A program made the translations under genes and the position numbers. 64,000 nt of DNA, taken from NCBI GenBank assembly GCA_039105265.1, contig JAPFFF010000033.1:868001-932000 (forward strand). The letters are read 5' to 3'. This DNA is from Tritrichomonas musculus (taxonomy: Eukaryota > Parabasalia > Tritrichomonadida > Tritrichomonadidae). Of the stretch, positions 29,284-38,499 are shown piece by piece; position 1 is the stretch's first letter; each line of letters begins with the position of its first letter. The notes under the pieces are model-generated. The model ran no database searches. It had not been told where the DNA came from and was given only the letters and a program-made list of their open reading frames with translations.

Positions 29284-30338
29284 TTATTTTTTTGGTCGAC
29301 CAGATTGCCCTTTAACCGTTTTATCTAAATCTTTTAATTGTTTGATAGTTGCACCTTCAGGAATTGGAATTCCTTTCCTTTCTAATTTCTTGACCATCTC
29401 ATTATATATCTCATCTTTGGACCTCCACTTACCTTTTTGTTTTTGTTTTTGCTTTGGTTGATTTGAATTGGTTATTTTCAGATCATCTTCAATTGGAACA
29501 TAATTATAATCAATTTCGACTATTGGTTCTTGTTTTGGTAATTCAGATGGTGGATTATCAAAATAATTATCATAAAATTCAGATGGTGGATTATCGAAAT
29601 AATTATCATAAAATTCAGGATTATCATCATATTGAGTTCTTAACGGTGACTCTTTTTGAACCGTTTTTGTTGGTTTTATTGAATCTTGAATAATATTTTG
29701 TTTGAATTTCTCACTATTTGGAAGAGTTGTAATAACTTGTTTTTGTTTTTGTTTTGGTTCTGGTTTTTGTATTGGAAGATTTACATGAACTACGGGAGGT
29801 AAATTTATGGAACTAGAGTTTTTTTTTGCTCATTTAATCTTTTCACCATTGTTTGAGCATATTGTGATCGATTAGATAATGAAGGTCTTTGAGTTTGAGT
29901 ACCGACTGCATCATTTGTTTCTGTTATTGGTGGTTGCACAGGTTCGCTAACACTCACTGGCGGTGGATTGGGTTCGCTAACACTCACTGGTGGTGGAGGT
30001 GGAGTTTCGGTTATTGGTTTTTGTTTTCTTTCTCTCTTTTTATATACTAGATTATTTGATTCAATTAATTCAATTATTTCTTTTCTTTTCATTGTTTCAT
30101 TAAAATCAATACCATTTCTTCTTAACAATCTTCGAAGACTATCAATTTTAATTCCTTTATATTTTTCTCTCAATTCTTGATTTCTTTGTTTTGCTTCATT
30201 TGCCTTCGCCTTTTTTCGGCTTTGGCTCACTTTCTTTCGCCTTTTTCGGTTTTGTTTGTTTCTTCTCTTTCGCATCAACAAAATCTTTTGCTCTAGGAAC
30301 ATTCGCTCTTGTCTTCGCCTTTTTTGATTTTTTCCCAA
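29284..30338 (-). CDS. Lys/Pro-rich, SAP-like DNA-binding region (looks broken)
   Basis: Two overlapping - strand reading frames cover this stretch. The upstream one is extremely basic, then has a SAP-like helix-turn-helix (IDSLRRLLRRNGIDF) and SVSEPNPPP repeats. The downstream one is Gln/Lys-rich with two copies of NPPSEFYDNYFD and a basic end (GQSGRPKK). With the 341-residue gene next to it, this probably represents one or two virion-core DNA-condensing proteins. The region looks broken in about two places, so gene limits are uncertain. Confidence 0.5.
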
Positions 30339-31221
30339 ATTTACCTTTTGCTATATCTTTCATTGTTTGGGCTAAATCCATTCTTGTTGCATCTGCTGGA
30401 ATTGGATTGAGCTCAACATCTTCTAAGTCTATTGAATTGATTGCATTTAATAAAGTTCCATAAGATAAATATTGATATCGACCTTTTTGAATACAATCTG
30501 CTTCATGTAACCAGATATTTAATTTTTCGTCATCTGTATTGTTATCTACTTTATATCCTAATTTTTGTAATTTTTCTATTCTTTTAGCTTTTGGTATTTC
30601 ACCATATTTTGCTATCATTTTATATATTTTATCTAATCTTTTCTTCTCTTTCGCATCAACATAATCTTTTACTCTAGGAACATTTGCTCTTGTTCTTTTT
30701 GGTTTTGGCTCATTTTCTTTCGCCTTTTTTGGCTTTGGCTCATTTTCTTTCGCCTTTTTTGGCTTTGGCTCATTTTCTTTCGCCTTTTTTGGCTTTGGCT
30801 CATTTTCTTTCGCCTTTTTTGGCTTTGGCTCATTTTCTTTCGACTGTAACTGTGGTGGAATTCCTCCTTTGAGTACCCATTCCATCTTCTCTTGTTTTTT
30901 CTCTCCTGCTTTCTTTTTTCGTTTCCAAGCTAATGCTGCATTCAGGTCATCAGAATGAGCTTTTTTGACTTCTTGAGCTACAATTTTTGTTCCTTTTTTC
31001 CTTTTTGCCCATTCTCTTGGAGTAAAAACATATTCATGAACTCCTTTGATTACATGAATCAAATTATCAACTGTTTTGATTCTATAATATCTATCATCAG
31101 TAAAAGAATAACTATCTCCTTTTCCAACATCTGTTCTCATTTTGGCATTTGATATTTGTTTCATTAATTTTTTCGCTTCTGATGTTGTATTTGATCGTGT
31201 TGTATTCACTTTTTTTGACAT
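30196..31221 (-). CDS. Lys-rich repeat protein, likely DNA-binding core protein
   Basis: 341 residues. A small N-terminal globular part (DDRYYRIKTVDNLIHVIKG) is followed by about five perfect ten-residue repeats KENEPKPKKA (about residues 127-174; 30-bp DNA period at 30700-30841). A SAP-like helical segment (RIEKLQKLGYKVDNNTDDEK) and a second basic tail follow. Proteins this basic in Polinton-type elements usually coat the packaged DNA; that role is inferred. The ATG is preceded by TTTTTGTAAGTAAAA on the - strand. Confidence 0.65.
   Translation of the reverse strand: MSKKVNTTRSNTTSEAKKLMKQISNAKMRTDVGKGDSYSFTDDRYYRIKTVDNLIHVIKGVHEYVFTPREWAKRKKGTKIVAQEVKKAHSDDLNAALAWKRKKKAGEKKQEKMEWVLKGGIPPQLQSKENEPKPKKAKENEPKPKKAKENEPKPKKAKENEPKPKKAKENEPKPKRTRANVPRVKDYVDAKEKKRLDKIYKMIAKYGEIPKAKRIEKLQKLGYKVDNNTDDEKLNIWLHEADCIQKGRYQYLSYGTLLNAINSIDLEDVELNPIPADATRMDLAQTMKDIAKGKFGKKSKKAKTRANVPRAKDFVDAKEKKQTKPKKAKESEPKPKKGEGK
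30700..30841. repeat. 30-bp coding minisatellite (about 5 copies)
   Basis: Near-perfect 30-bp units encode KENEPKPKKA on the - strand. Such exact repeats change copy number easily, so protein length probably varies between element copies. Confidence 0.9.
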
Positions 31222-31261
31222 TTTTACTTACAAAAATAATATCGAATTTCAATTTTTAAAT

Positions 31262-31840
31262 TTAATTCTTTGTTCTTCTTTTATATCCTTTTTGTGGTCC
31301 TGGTTTCTTTCTAGGTGTTCCATCTTTTTTCAATTCTCCTTTCTTTTGTCCTTTATCTGATCTTGTTTTTCTTGGTAATCGAGGTCCATAATGTCTTTCT
31401 CGTGGTTTTCTTGTTCCATTCGGTTTTTTCCTTGGTTGTCTTGGTTTATTTGATGTTTTTCTTTTATTTTTATATCCTGTTTCTGCCCAACGTGCAAGAA
31501 TTGCTTGTAATGTTTCTTTTGTATCATCAGGTGAAAAATGGATTCCTTCTTTTCTCGCAAAATCTTGTAAATCTTTTAAATTAACATGTGACCAATCATA
31601 AGCAGGTAGATCTAAATATTTTCTTGGTGTCTTTGGAGCTGGAGCTGCTGTTGCTTCTACTACATCAGCTGCTGCTTGCATTGCTTCTCCTGCTTGATTT
31701 AATACCTTTGCTGTTGATTTTTTGATTTTGATATCAGATAATGTCTTCGCTGAGGTTGTTGTTGGTGGTGGTCCTGTTGCGAATTTTATATTCCTTGCAC
31801 GTCTAGCGTTTTTTCCTGGATTGTTTTTTTTCGATACCAT
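31262..31840 (-). CDS. SAP-domain basic DNA-binding protein
   Basis: 192 residues. The N-terminus is basic and disordered with an Ala-rich helix (about 44-66). A SAP-like domain lies at about 86-119 (VNLKDLQDFARKEGIHFSPD), and the tail is almost pure Lys/Arg/Pro/Gly (RKKPGPQKGYKRRTKN). SAP domains bind AT-rich DNA, and the build suits a virion-core or nucleoid protein. It is the clearest of three or so SAP-like proteins in this cluster. Confidence 0.7.
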   Translation of the reverse strand: MVSKKNNPGKNARRARNIKFATGPPPTTTSAKTLSDIKIKKSTAKVLNQAGEAMQAAADVVEATAAPAPKTPRKYLDLPAYDWSHVNLKDLQDFARKEGIHFSPDDTKETLQAILARWAETGYKNKRKTSNKPRQPRKKPNGTRKPRERHYGPRLPRKTRSDKGQKKGELKKDGTPRKKPGPQKGYKRRTKN

Positions 31841-31887
31841 CTTTTATTTTTGATTTTTCATTAAATTATCAAAAAATAAAATTATTT

Positions 31888-32136
31888 TTATCGTTCTTTT
31901 CTTCGATCCTTTTTATCTTTTTTGAGCTTGGTTTTGATATGGATTGTATTCCGAAATGATCTTGGTGATGGTTTATACAAATCCGTATACCATGCTGGGA
32001 GTACAAGTTCTTTTATTGCTTTTGGAGGTCCTGTTGCTTTTGATGATCCTGATTTGACTGTAAAGATCATTACGGGGTTTGCTGGGGGTCGTGCTTTCTT
32101 TTTCGGTGTCGTCCTTCTTTGTTTTTTTACTGGCAT
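31888..32136 (-). CDS. Protamine-like basic protein
   Basis: 82 residues with basic ends (MPVKKQRRTTPKKKARPP; KTKLKKDKKDRRKER) and a short central hydrophobic block (ELVLPAWYTDLYKPSP). Charge and size resemble adenovirus core proteins of the pVII/mu kind; I claim only similarity in character. It is in the same - strand run as the SAP-like genes. Confidence 0.6.
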   Translation of the reverse strand: MPVKKQRRTTPKKKARPPANPVMIFTVKSGSSKATGPPKAIKELVLPAWYTDLYKPSPRSFRNTIHIKTKLKKDKKDRRKER

Positions 32137-32174
32137 TTGATTCTTTCATTAAAATTAATTTTTCAAAAAACTAA

Positions 32175-32423
32175 TTACATCAAACCTATTTCCAGTTCTA
32201 ACTTCTCTAATATAAATTGCTCTAACATATTAATGAAATGAGTATCAATTTGATTAGCAATTCTTAAATTTAAAACAATTCTTTGATCAAATAGTCCAAT
32301 TGATTTATTGAATATTTCATTCATCCAATAATTTTTCATTTCTTGTGAATTTGCAAATCTCCATTCCAATATTAAGAATAACGTATCATTAATTTCTTTG
32401 AGTTCATTCTTGATGTAATTCAT
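32175..32423 (-). CDS. Unknown 82-residue helical protein
   Basis: An acidic/hydrophobic helical protein (MNYIKNELKEINDTLFLILE). It overlaps the end of the upstream gene by 20 bp in another frame, an arrangement typical of compact virus-like genomes. No domain seen. Confidence 0.6.
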   Translation of the reverse strand: MNYIKNELKEINDTLFLILEWRFANSQEMKNYWMNEIFNKSIGLFDQRIVLNLRIANQIDTHFINMLEQFILEKLELEIGLM

Positions 32424-32730
32424 TTTCTATCTCATTAAAATCTTCTTCATTTTCATTTTCCTCTTCTCCATTTTCAGGATCTTCAAAAGTTTTATTTAAG
32501 TTATCAACACTCTTTGATTTTGTTATTTTTCTATTTCCTCCTTTCAAATGTGGTCTTGATGGCCTATCTTTTTTCATCCAATCTGACCACCTTACTGAAA
32601 ATTCATTACCTTCATATAAATAATGAATACGAATATCTCCTCTTTTGTAATCATCTAATAATATACAATTTTCTTTAGCCATTTCTTCTCTCACTTTTTG
32701 AGTATTCCAACGGATCCTAGTCTTTGTCAT
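32404..32730 (-). CDS. Unknown 108-residue protein
   Basis: Start chosen at the first ATG (MTKTRIRWNTQKVREEMAKE); a longer frame would need a TTG start inside the leader. The middle contains IHYLYEGNEFSVRWSDWMKK, a compact aromatic module; the C-terminus is Glu/Asn-rich. It is divergent from the 58-residue membrane protein gene, the two sharing a 76-bp promoter region. Confidence 0.6.
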   Translation of the reverse strand: MTKTRIRWNTQKVREEMAKENCILLDDYKRGDIRIHYLYEGNEFSVRWSDWMKKDRPSRPHLKGGNRKITKSKSVDNLNKTFEDPENGEEENENEEDFNEIENELHQE

Positions 32731-32769
32731 ATATTTTTGAGACAAAATAAAAAATTAAAAAAATTAAAA

Positions 32770-32806
32770 AAACGGTTAGATCGGTTTTGACAGACCATTT
32801 TTATTA
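32770..32806 (+). promoter_or_regulatory. Right-block promoter cassette (type 1)
   Basis: AACGG box, then CGGTTTTGACAGACC and a CCATTTTTATT initiator, 8-12 bases before the ATG of the 58-residue gene. Same order and spacing as the cassettes at 41785, 43740, 44205, 44690 and 44970. It also reveals which strand is coding here. Confidence 0.7.
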
Positions 32807-32983
32807 ATGTCTGAACCATTGATTGATCTCTCAGGAACAGAAAGAATTGAACACCGTGATGATAATTCCTGTTGTCCTTGTGATTCTCCACCTCCTAATT
32901 GGTGTTTATGGACTCTTGTTGTTCTCTTTATTTTGAACATTTGCTTTGGTCTTCTCGAATACTTTTTAAGTTTAACTAAGTAA
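32807..32983 (+). CDS. Small Cys-rich membrane protein (58 residues)
   Basis: ATG placed just after a type 1 cassette. The product starts MSEPLIDLSGTERIEHRDDN, then a Cys/Pro cluster (CCPCDSPPPNWC), then a ~22-residue hydrophobic helix (LWTLVVLFILNICFGLLEYF). It ends 7 bp before the polymerase gene's 3' end, convergent. The longer opposite-strand frame over the same bases lacks the promoter and is taken as a shadow. The Cys cluster beside the membrane could be acylated; that is inference. Confidence 0.65.
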   Translation: MSEPLIDLSGTERIEHRDDNSCCPCDSPPPNWCLWTLVVLFILNICFGLLEYFLSLTK

Positions 32984-32990
32984 ACAATCA

Positions 32991-35900
32991 TTAGTATTCA
33001 AAATATTTTTCTCTCTTTCCTTCTTTATATGGTGTTGATATTCTTCTTTTGAATTCATTTAAGGTTGATACAGTCATATTTTTATTCATTTGGAAACATG
33101 GTTGACCTTTTGTAAGATCAAATGTTTGTTGATTCCCTTCGTATAAATATTTATATAATTTCATTGGATCATTATCAAATTCATTCTTATAAGCATATTT
33201 AATAGATTGTTCAGTTAATCCTTTCCCACGAGTCATATAATCAATTTCACCTGTAGAATCTTGTAACTTATCAATATACATCTTTTTCATCAAAAAGTAT
33301 GATTCAATTGATTCTGGCATTTCTTTGTGACCATTTATTGTTGGAAAATCTGAATGGAATTGACCTAAATATTTACCTATGAGTTCTCGATTATATTTTT
33401 CTTTATAAGCTTTTTGTAATTTTGGTAAATCATTTATTTCAATATGCATTGAATCAGTATCCTGATAATAAATATGGCAACCAATATCAAATGCAAGACA
33501 CATCACTTCATTCATGATTCTTTTTGACATACTTAATACATGAATACCTAATAATGAAAAATTAAAATGTTTATCAATTGGTCTCAATATTCTAACAGCA
33601 TGCATATTATTTTGTAATTCAATATCTTCAACAATTTTGTTATAATTTTTGATCCAATAATTATCTAAAGTATCTTGATCATTAATGTATTTAAAATCTT
33701 TTTCAATAGGTCTTTCAATAGTTTTACCATAACAACTATTCATAATTAATTTATATAAATTTTGTAAAGGATTGTCTTGACTTTTATATTCTAATCTTTT
33801 CTCAAATATTTTTTGAATTTCTTTTTGGATATGATATTCTCTTTTTCCAGGCCAATAATAACCTCTAATTAATTCGAAATCTATTTTTTGAAATTCAATG
33901 AGATCTTCTAAATAAATATTATCGACAATCATTTTGAAAGGTTTATCGAATTTATCATCATTAAGGTTACCATCTTTTGTTTTCTTAACGATTAATGGAA
34001 ATGGATAATGTTTATGAATTCCAGTAACTAAAATTTCTACTATATATGCACCTTGTTTTGATAAAAATTCATAATTTAATTCTGTTTTGGATATTACTAC
34101 TGGTTTTCCTTGAACGGTATATAATCTATGAATTGCTGAAGGATATAAACTAACCGCGTCAAAATCTGCTAATTTTTCAGTGATATGCCACTTTTTGTTA
34201 TAAGCAGTCATACATCTACCACCATAAACAGCATATGAACAAAATTTCCTAACAATTCCACCTACTGAATATAAATCATGACCATAATAAACTTTATGAT
34301 TAAATACATCATTAGCTAAAGAAGAAATTGAAATATATTTGAATGGATCGATTTTGAAATCTTGAATGAAACCTTGTCTAAATTTAACAAAACTTTCTCT
34401 TAATATTCGAACATCTTGATGACAATAAAATAATGCATATTTCCACATATCAAATTCATTATTACTTAAACGGCATCCCTTAATTTTGTTAATATTTGAA
34501 CGAAATAATTGATAATCTTGTTCAGTCCATGTTTTATCTTCTTCTTTACCTGCTTCATTAATTTGACCTTTATTTGTTCTTAATCTTTCAAATGTATAAT
34601 ATTTGTATGGGAAAATTTCTTTTTCACAAGGAATATTAAACATTAATGGTAGATTAGATAGCTTGCAAGAGAAAATTGGATAACTATCTTTAAATGTTAT
34701 CTTTTTGTTCTCAAATTTCAAAGTCATATTAAAACATTGATTTCCTTTAATAATTGATGATAATATTTTTATATTTTGATTATTGTTTTGTAAAATCATT
34801 CTAATATCATAAGCCAAATTATGAAAATAACAAATTGAATCAGTAGGTAAATATTTCAATAGATTTATATTACATTTTTCACCTAAGAATTCTTTCTTAA
34901 TTTTCCCATCTAATGAATGTAAACAACATAAGAATGGAATATGAATTTTTGAACTTGTATCAGATTCAAAATCACAAAACCAATAAGAAGTTTCTACTTG
35001 TTTGATTATTTTTGTTTTTGGTTCAATTAATTTACAACAATATTCATCTTTATATTCTAATGTAGTATTTGAAATATCTTGATCAATTTCATTATAAAAT
35101 ATTGAATGTAATAAATGTTCTTGTGAATAATTAATTGGAATGAAATAATTTTTCTTAAATAATTCTCTAATCAAGTTTGAAGAAGTTATAAATGATCTAC
35201 CTTTTGTCCAATGATCTGTAATCCAATCTTTATTATATTTGTCTTCATCTAACTTTTCAATATTTTTGATATAATAATATGTAAATGGAGTCTTTTCTTC
35301 GATGAAATAATGTTTTTGATATACATTGAATTTATGAGTTCGTTCTGGTTCAGCTTTTTGTATACCCATATATGTTTTTCTTTTACCTTTATCCATTGAA
35401 CGTACAGATTGTTTTTGAGCAACAGAATTATCATCAATATAAGTTAAATTAAGATGAATATTAAATTCTTCACATAAATGATTAATACTACTTTGTGATA
35501 AATATCTATTTTGAATCCTTAATCTAATTTGATTTAATAATGATTCTGAATAATTTCCAGTTTGTTGTAAAGCATAAATGAAACAACAATCATTTAATTC
35601 TTCTTTTATTTTCTTTGTCTTTTCATTAATTAAACTATCAAATATTTGTAATCGAACGAGGTAATCAATTAATACTTTTGGACAACCAGGTTTTAATAAA
35701 TATTTAAAGAATCCTCCATCGACTGTATTTTTATGTTTTGGATGTTTTAATATACTAAATTTGATTTGAGAAAATAATGAAAATTCAGGTAATCTTTGAC
35801 CTTCTAAATCATATTCCCAACCTGGATTCTTTTCTATTTGATAAATGAAATTCTCTTCTGTTAAATTCTTTAATAATTCTTCATAAGTTTTTCCAGTTAA

Positions 35901-36659
35901 AGGTACAGAATGCCATTGACCTCCAACTGAATAAGATAATTTATATTTTTCTGTTGCAGCTAATTCACCTATTTCATTTTCAAATTTCTTTCGTAAGAAT
36001 GGAAATAATTTCTTTCGACCATAATCATTTAATTGTTCAAAATTAATTCTCCAATCAGTTGGTGAATCATTTAACATTTTTATATAACCATCAACAATTC
36101 TATCTTGATCATTTTCATTATTAATTTTCATGAATTGAATAAATGAATCATCTTTTGAATGAGGTCTAATTGAATTCTGAATATTTAAGAAATAAGGATC
36201 AGTTGTTCTTTTTGGTTCATATTCATTTGATTTTGGCTCAGGAGGTGGAACTAATTTTCTCAATGGTACATTTTGCTCACTAACGGGCATTAATTTTCTC
36301 AAAGGTACATTTGGTGGTGCATTTGCAATTATTTCTTTCAATGATGATTTCTCTGGCTCAATTGGTGTCGATGGTGGGGGTTCAGTAAATTCTTTTTCTG
36401 GTTTTGGTTCTGGAGGTTGATTTAAATATTGAGGGAGATTTGAATGAGTTAAACCTTTAACGAACCAAAATATTGAATCCCCATTCAATTTTCCATCGTA
36501 ACCATTTTCTTTCACTTTTTGTATAATATACTCATTTAATATTTCTTTACTCCGATCCCCATTCTTTTTAGAGAATTCTTTAAACGTTTCTTTACCATTC
36601 GTTAAGAGATTATAAATCTCCATTAATCTGTTAGGATTCGCTCTAATAGTTGTTGTCAT
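32991..36659 (-). CDS. Protein-primed DNA polymerase B
   Basis: 1,222 residues. Exonuclease motifs: FCDFESD (Exo I, about 558), FHNLAYD (Exo II) and YCHQDVRIL (Exo III). Polymerase motifs: DFDAVSLYPSAI (A, about 835), KLIMNSCYGKTIE (B, about 973) and YYQDTDSMHIE (C, about 1065). The spacing fits the protein-primed branch used by Polintons, which replicates linear DNA from a terminal protein. A ~500-residue N-terminal extension holds a Pro-rich linker and a conserved-looking segment (DCCFIYALQQTG) I cannot name. The promoter on the - strand is the type 1 cassette. Confidence 0.97.
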   Translation of the reverse strand: MTTTIRANPNRLMEIYNLLTNGKETFKEFSKKNGDRSKEILNEYIIQKVKENGYDGKLNGDSIFWFVKGLTHSNLPQYLNQPPEPKPEKEFTEPPPSTPIEPEKSSLKEIIANAPPNVPLRKLMPVSEQNVPLRKLVPPPEPKSNEYEPKRTTDPYFLNIQNSIRPHSKDDSFIQFMKINNENDQDRIVDGYIKMLNDSPTDWRINFEQLNDYGRKKLFPFLRKKFENEIGELAATEKYKLSYSVGGQWHSVPLTGKTYEELLKNLTEENFIYQIEKNPGWEYDLEGQRLPEFSLFSQIKFSILKHPKHKNTVDGGFFKYLLKPGCPKVLIDYLVRLQIFDSLINEKTKKIKEELNDCCFIYALQQTGNYSESLLNQIRLRIQNRYLSQSSINHLCEEFNIHLNLTYIDDNSVAQKQSVRSMDKGKRKTYMGIQKAEPERTHKFNVYQKHYFIEEKTPFTYYYIKNIEKLDEDKYNKDWITDHWTKGRSFITSSNLIRELFKKNYFIPINYSQEHLLHSIFYNEIDQDISNTTLEYKDEYCCKLIEPKTKIIKQVETSYWFCDFESDTSSKIHIPFLCCLHSLDGKIKKEFLGEKCNINLLKYLPTDSICYFHNLAYDIRMILQNNNQNIKILSSIIKGNQCFNMTLKFENKKITFKDSYPIFSCKLSNLPLMFNIPCEKEIFPYKYYTFERLRTNKGQINEAGKEEDKTWTEQDYQLFRSNINKIKGCRLSNNEFDMWKYALFYCHQDVRILRESFVKFRQGFIQDFKIDPFKYISISSLANDVFNHKVYYGHDLYSVGGIVRKFCSYAVYGGRCMTAYNKKWHITEKLADFDAVSLYPSAIHRLYTVQGKPVVISKTELNYEFLSKQGAYIVEILVTGIHKHYPFPLIVKKTKDGNLNDDKFDKPFKMIVDNIYLEDLIEFQKIDFELIRGYYWPGKREYHIQKEIQKIFEKRLEYKSQDNPLQNLYKLIMNSCYGKTIERPIEKDFKYINDQDTLDNYWIKNYNKIVEDIELQNNMHAVRILRPIDKHFNFSLLGIHVLSMSKRIMNEVMCLAFDIGCHIYYQDTDSMHIEINDLPKLQKAYKEKYNRELIGKYLGQFHSDFPTINGHKEMPESIESYFLMKKMYIDKLQDSTGEIDYMTRGKGLTEQSIKYAYKNEFDNDPMKLYKYLYEGNQQTFDLTKGQPCFQMNKNMTVSTLNEFKRRISTPYKEGKREKYFEY

Positions 36660-36710
36660 GTTAACTTTCTTTTACAATAAAAATAATGGTCTGTCAAAAC
36701 CGTTAATTAA
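36660..36710 (-). promoter_or_regulatory. Type 1 promoter cassette for DNA polymerase B
   Basis: Read on the - strand: AACGGTTTTGACAGACC, then CATTATTTTTATTG, then a ~20-base leader to the ATG. Confidence 0.7.
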
Positions 36711-36721
36711 AAAGAAAATGT

Positions 36722-36982
36722 TTATTGAGGTCGAGTTAATTGAAGAACGAAAACGTCTTTTATTAATTGTTCGATTTGAACACCACGTTCAGCAACTTTT
36801 CGATCAATTCTTTGGACAGAACTTTCTAAACGTTCCAATCTTGAAGTTAATTCATCAAGTTGAGAATTTATTTTTTGCATGAGAACTTTCGTTATATTCA
36901 AATCATTTCGAACATTCGATAGAAAATCTCTTGTTTGATCATCAATCTTTTTCTTCTCTTCGAAAAAGTCAGGTTCACTCAT
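36722..36982 (-). CDS. Small coiled-coil protein (86 residues)
   Basis: Nearly all heptad repeats (VLMQKINSQLDELTSRLERL). The leader has a type 1 cassette (AACGGTTTTGACACTTCATT). It lies directly upstream of the polymerase gene on the same strand. No specific function can be read; small coiled-coil proteins are the commonest class in this block. Confidence 0.7.
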   Translation of the reverse strand: MSEPDFFEEKKKIDDQTRDFLSNVRNDLNITKVLMQKINSQLDELTSRLERLESSVQRIDRKVAERGVQIEQLIKDVFVLQLTRPQ

Positions 36983-37018
36983 TTAAAAATAATGAAGTGT
37001 CAAAACCGTTTTTATATC

Positions 37019-37726
37019 TCATTCCTGATAATGACTAATATATTCATCTATTAACCTCTTTAATTTATCTAAACATGTTTTTGAAGCAGTAATGATAGAA
37101 CTATAAATTGAAACATCATTTGTACCAAAATTCTTACGAATAATATCTTTTATATCTCTATTTGGTGTCATAGCTATTGGCATATTATCTTTGAAATACC
37201 ATTGATTTTTTTCTTTTGGTTTGATATCACGATAATAATCTTTATGACGTTTGACTAAATGTAATTTAACTTTTTCTGGATTATCTTTTAATTCTTCTAA
37301 CCAAATTAAGAATTTATAATCATATTCTCTATTTTTAGGTACTAATCTTGGTTTTTGTTCTTGTCTTTGTTTTTCAAAATACTCATCTAATAATTTTAGA
37401 ACAAAGAATGAATAAGTAGGTGAAGCCCAAATTGCTATATGATTTACTAATAATTTATGAATATAAATTCCTTTCAAATTATTCGGTAAATTTGGTCGAT
37501 TTTCTAATAACTTTTGGTCGGGCGGAATTCCGACTGACTCAGAAATAAATTGAAATAACTCCTTTGTTTGTTTATTTTCATTCCAATGCTTAATTTTCTT
37601 TGTTGATTGACAAGCACTAATTATACTATTTGCTTGAAACATATTATCTTTCTTTGAACGTATAATCCGTAAATGTTCATTATATTGTAACCATTCATAA
37701 TTTTCATTTATTGGCTCTACTATCAT
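37019..37726 (-). CDS. KilA-N domain DNA-binding protein
   Basis: 235 residues. Residues ~25-120 show the KilA-N pattern: FQANSIISACQSTKKIKHW, then a Thr/helix segment, then GIYIHKLLVNHIAIWASPTY and FVLKLLDEYF. The family is common in DNA viruses and phages, where it acts as a DNA-binding regulator. The C-terminal ~100 residues look like a second small domain (KDIIRKNFGTNDVSIYSSII). Its leader lacks the AACGGTT box its neighbours carry, so it may be controlled differently, or may itself regulate them (speculation). Confidence 0.8.
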   Translation of the reverse strand: MIVEPINENYEWLQYNEHLRIIRSKKDNMFQANSIISACQSTKKIKHWNENKQTKELFQFISESVGIPPDQKLLENRPNLPNNLKGIYIHKLLVNHIAIWASPTYSFFVLKLLDEYFEKQRQEQKPRLVPKNREYDYKFLIWLEELKDNPEKVKLHLVKRHKDYYRDIKPKEKNQWYFKDNMPIAMTPNRDIKDIIRKNFGTNDVSIYSSIITASKTCLDKLKRLIDEYISHYQE

Positions 37727-37776
37727 TTTTGTTTTTGTAAGAGGATAAAAAAAAATAAAAAGATAAATTAAATTTA

Positions 37777-38154
37777 TTAATCTTCATCATCCATTAGAAA
37801 TTTTTGAAAAGAACTTATTTCAGCTATTAAAGCTCTTTTTTGAACTTTGTATTGATCAAAACTATCTTGATATTCTTTCCATGCTGATTTCTCTTCTGTC
37901 TCAAGTTCAGTTTTTATTTTTTCATGATCTTCAATAATTGAATCAATTTGTATATCTTCGAAATCTCTTTTGAGTTTATATAAGTTGTGTAAATCTTCAC
38001 CATTATACCGTTGACAAAAAGAAATATCTTTCTCTTTTACTTTTGCTTCAGCCAAACGATTCATAGCATCATAGAATTCACTCATTGATTTTTTGAGTTT
38101 ATCTTTCTTGTCCTCTATTAAATTTTGAAATACTACTTGAGGAACTCTCTTCAT
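37777..38154 (-). CDS. Coiled-coil protein (125 residues)
   Basis: Start set at MKRVPQVVFQN. A longer frame starting 30 bases upstream would translate the promoter cassette itself (AACGGTTTTGACACTTCAC), so the shorter start is preferred. The body is charged helix (KSAWKEYQDSFDQYKVQKRA). Divergent from the 95-residue gene, with one cassette between them. Confidence 0.7.
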   Translation of the reverse strand: MKRVPQVVFQNLIEDKKDKLKKSMSEFYDAMNRLAEAKVKEKDISFCQRYNGEDLHNLYKLKRDFEDIQIDSIIEDHEKIKTELETEEKSAWKEYQDSFDQYKVQKRALIAEISSFQKFLMDDED

Positions 38155-38192
38155 AAAAAGTGAAGTGTCAAAACCGTTATTCATTTTTTTAA
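38155..38192. promoter_or_regulatory. Shared type 1 promoter between divergent genes
   Basis: One AACGGTTTTGACACTTCAC cassette (- strand) serves the 125-residue gene. Its other side (TTATTCATTTTTTTAA) supplies an initiator-like TTCATTT for the + strand gene. Confidence 0.6.
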
Positions 38193-38480
38193 ATGTTGCC
38201 TACTCATAGTTTGAATCTACTCAAAGAAAATTTGAATAGTTCAATTGATGAATTAATTAGACAAATACATAGTGTTGAAGAATTTGAAATAGAGATTCTG
38301 TCATTAAAGAATGATCCTGATTATGAAAGTTTCCTAGAGGAATTAGAGAAAGAGAAACAAAAATATGAATCCAAAAAAGCTGAAGTAATTCAAAACACTC
38401 AAACCTTAATCAACTTCATCGAACAAAAAAAATCAACCACACCGAAAAAAATAAAATTATCAGTCATATTGAAAGAGTAA
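38193..38480 (+). CDS. Coiled-coil protein (95 residues)
   Basis: MLPTHSLNLLKENLNSSIDE opens an almost continuous acidic helix; the C-terminus is basic (TPKKIKLS). It ends 19 bp before a convergent gene. Function unknown. Confidence 0.65.
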   Translation: MLPTHSLNLLKENLNSSIDELIRQIHSVEEFEIEILSLKNDPDYESFLEELEKEKQKYESKKAEVIQNTQTLINFIEQKKSTTPKKIKLSVILKE

Positions 38481-38499
38481 AAAATTATTTTTTATTTAT

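Noticed and set aside
30191-31360. Hydrophobic + strand frames over the Lys-rich genes
   Set aside because: Phe/Leu-rich products are the expected antisense of AAR/Lys codons; they are shadows of the - strand genes.
32776-32991. 71-residue - strand frame
   Set aside because: It lies antisense to the promoter-supported 58-residue membrane protein and has no promoter of its own.
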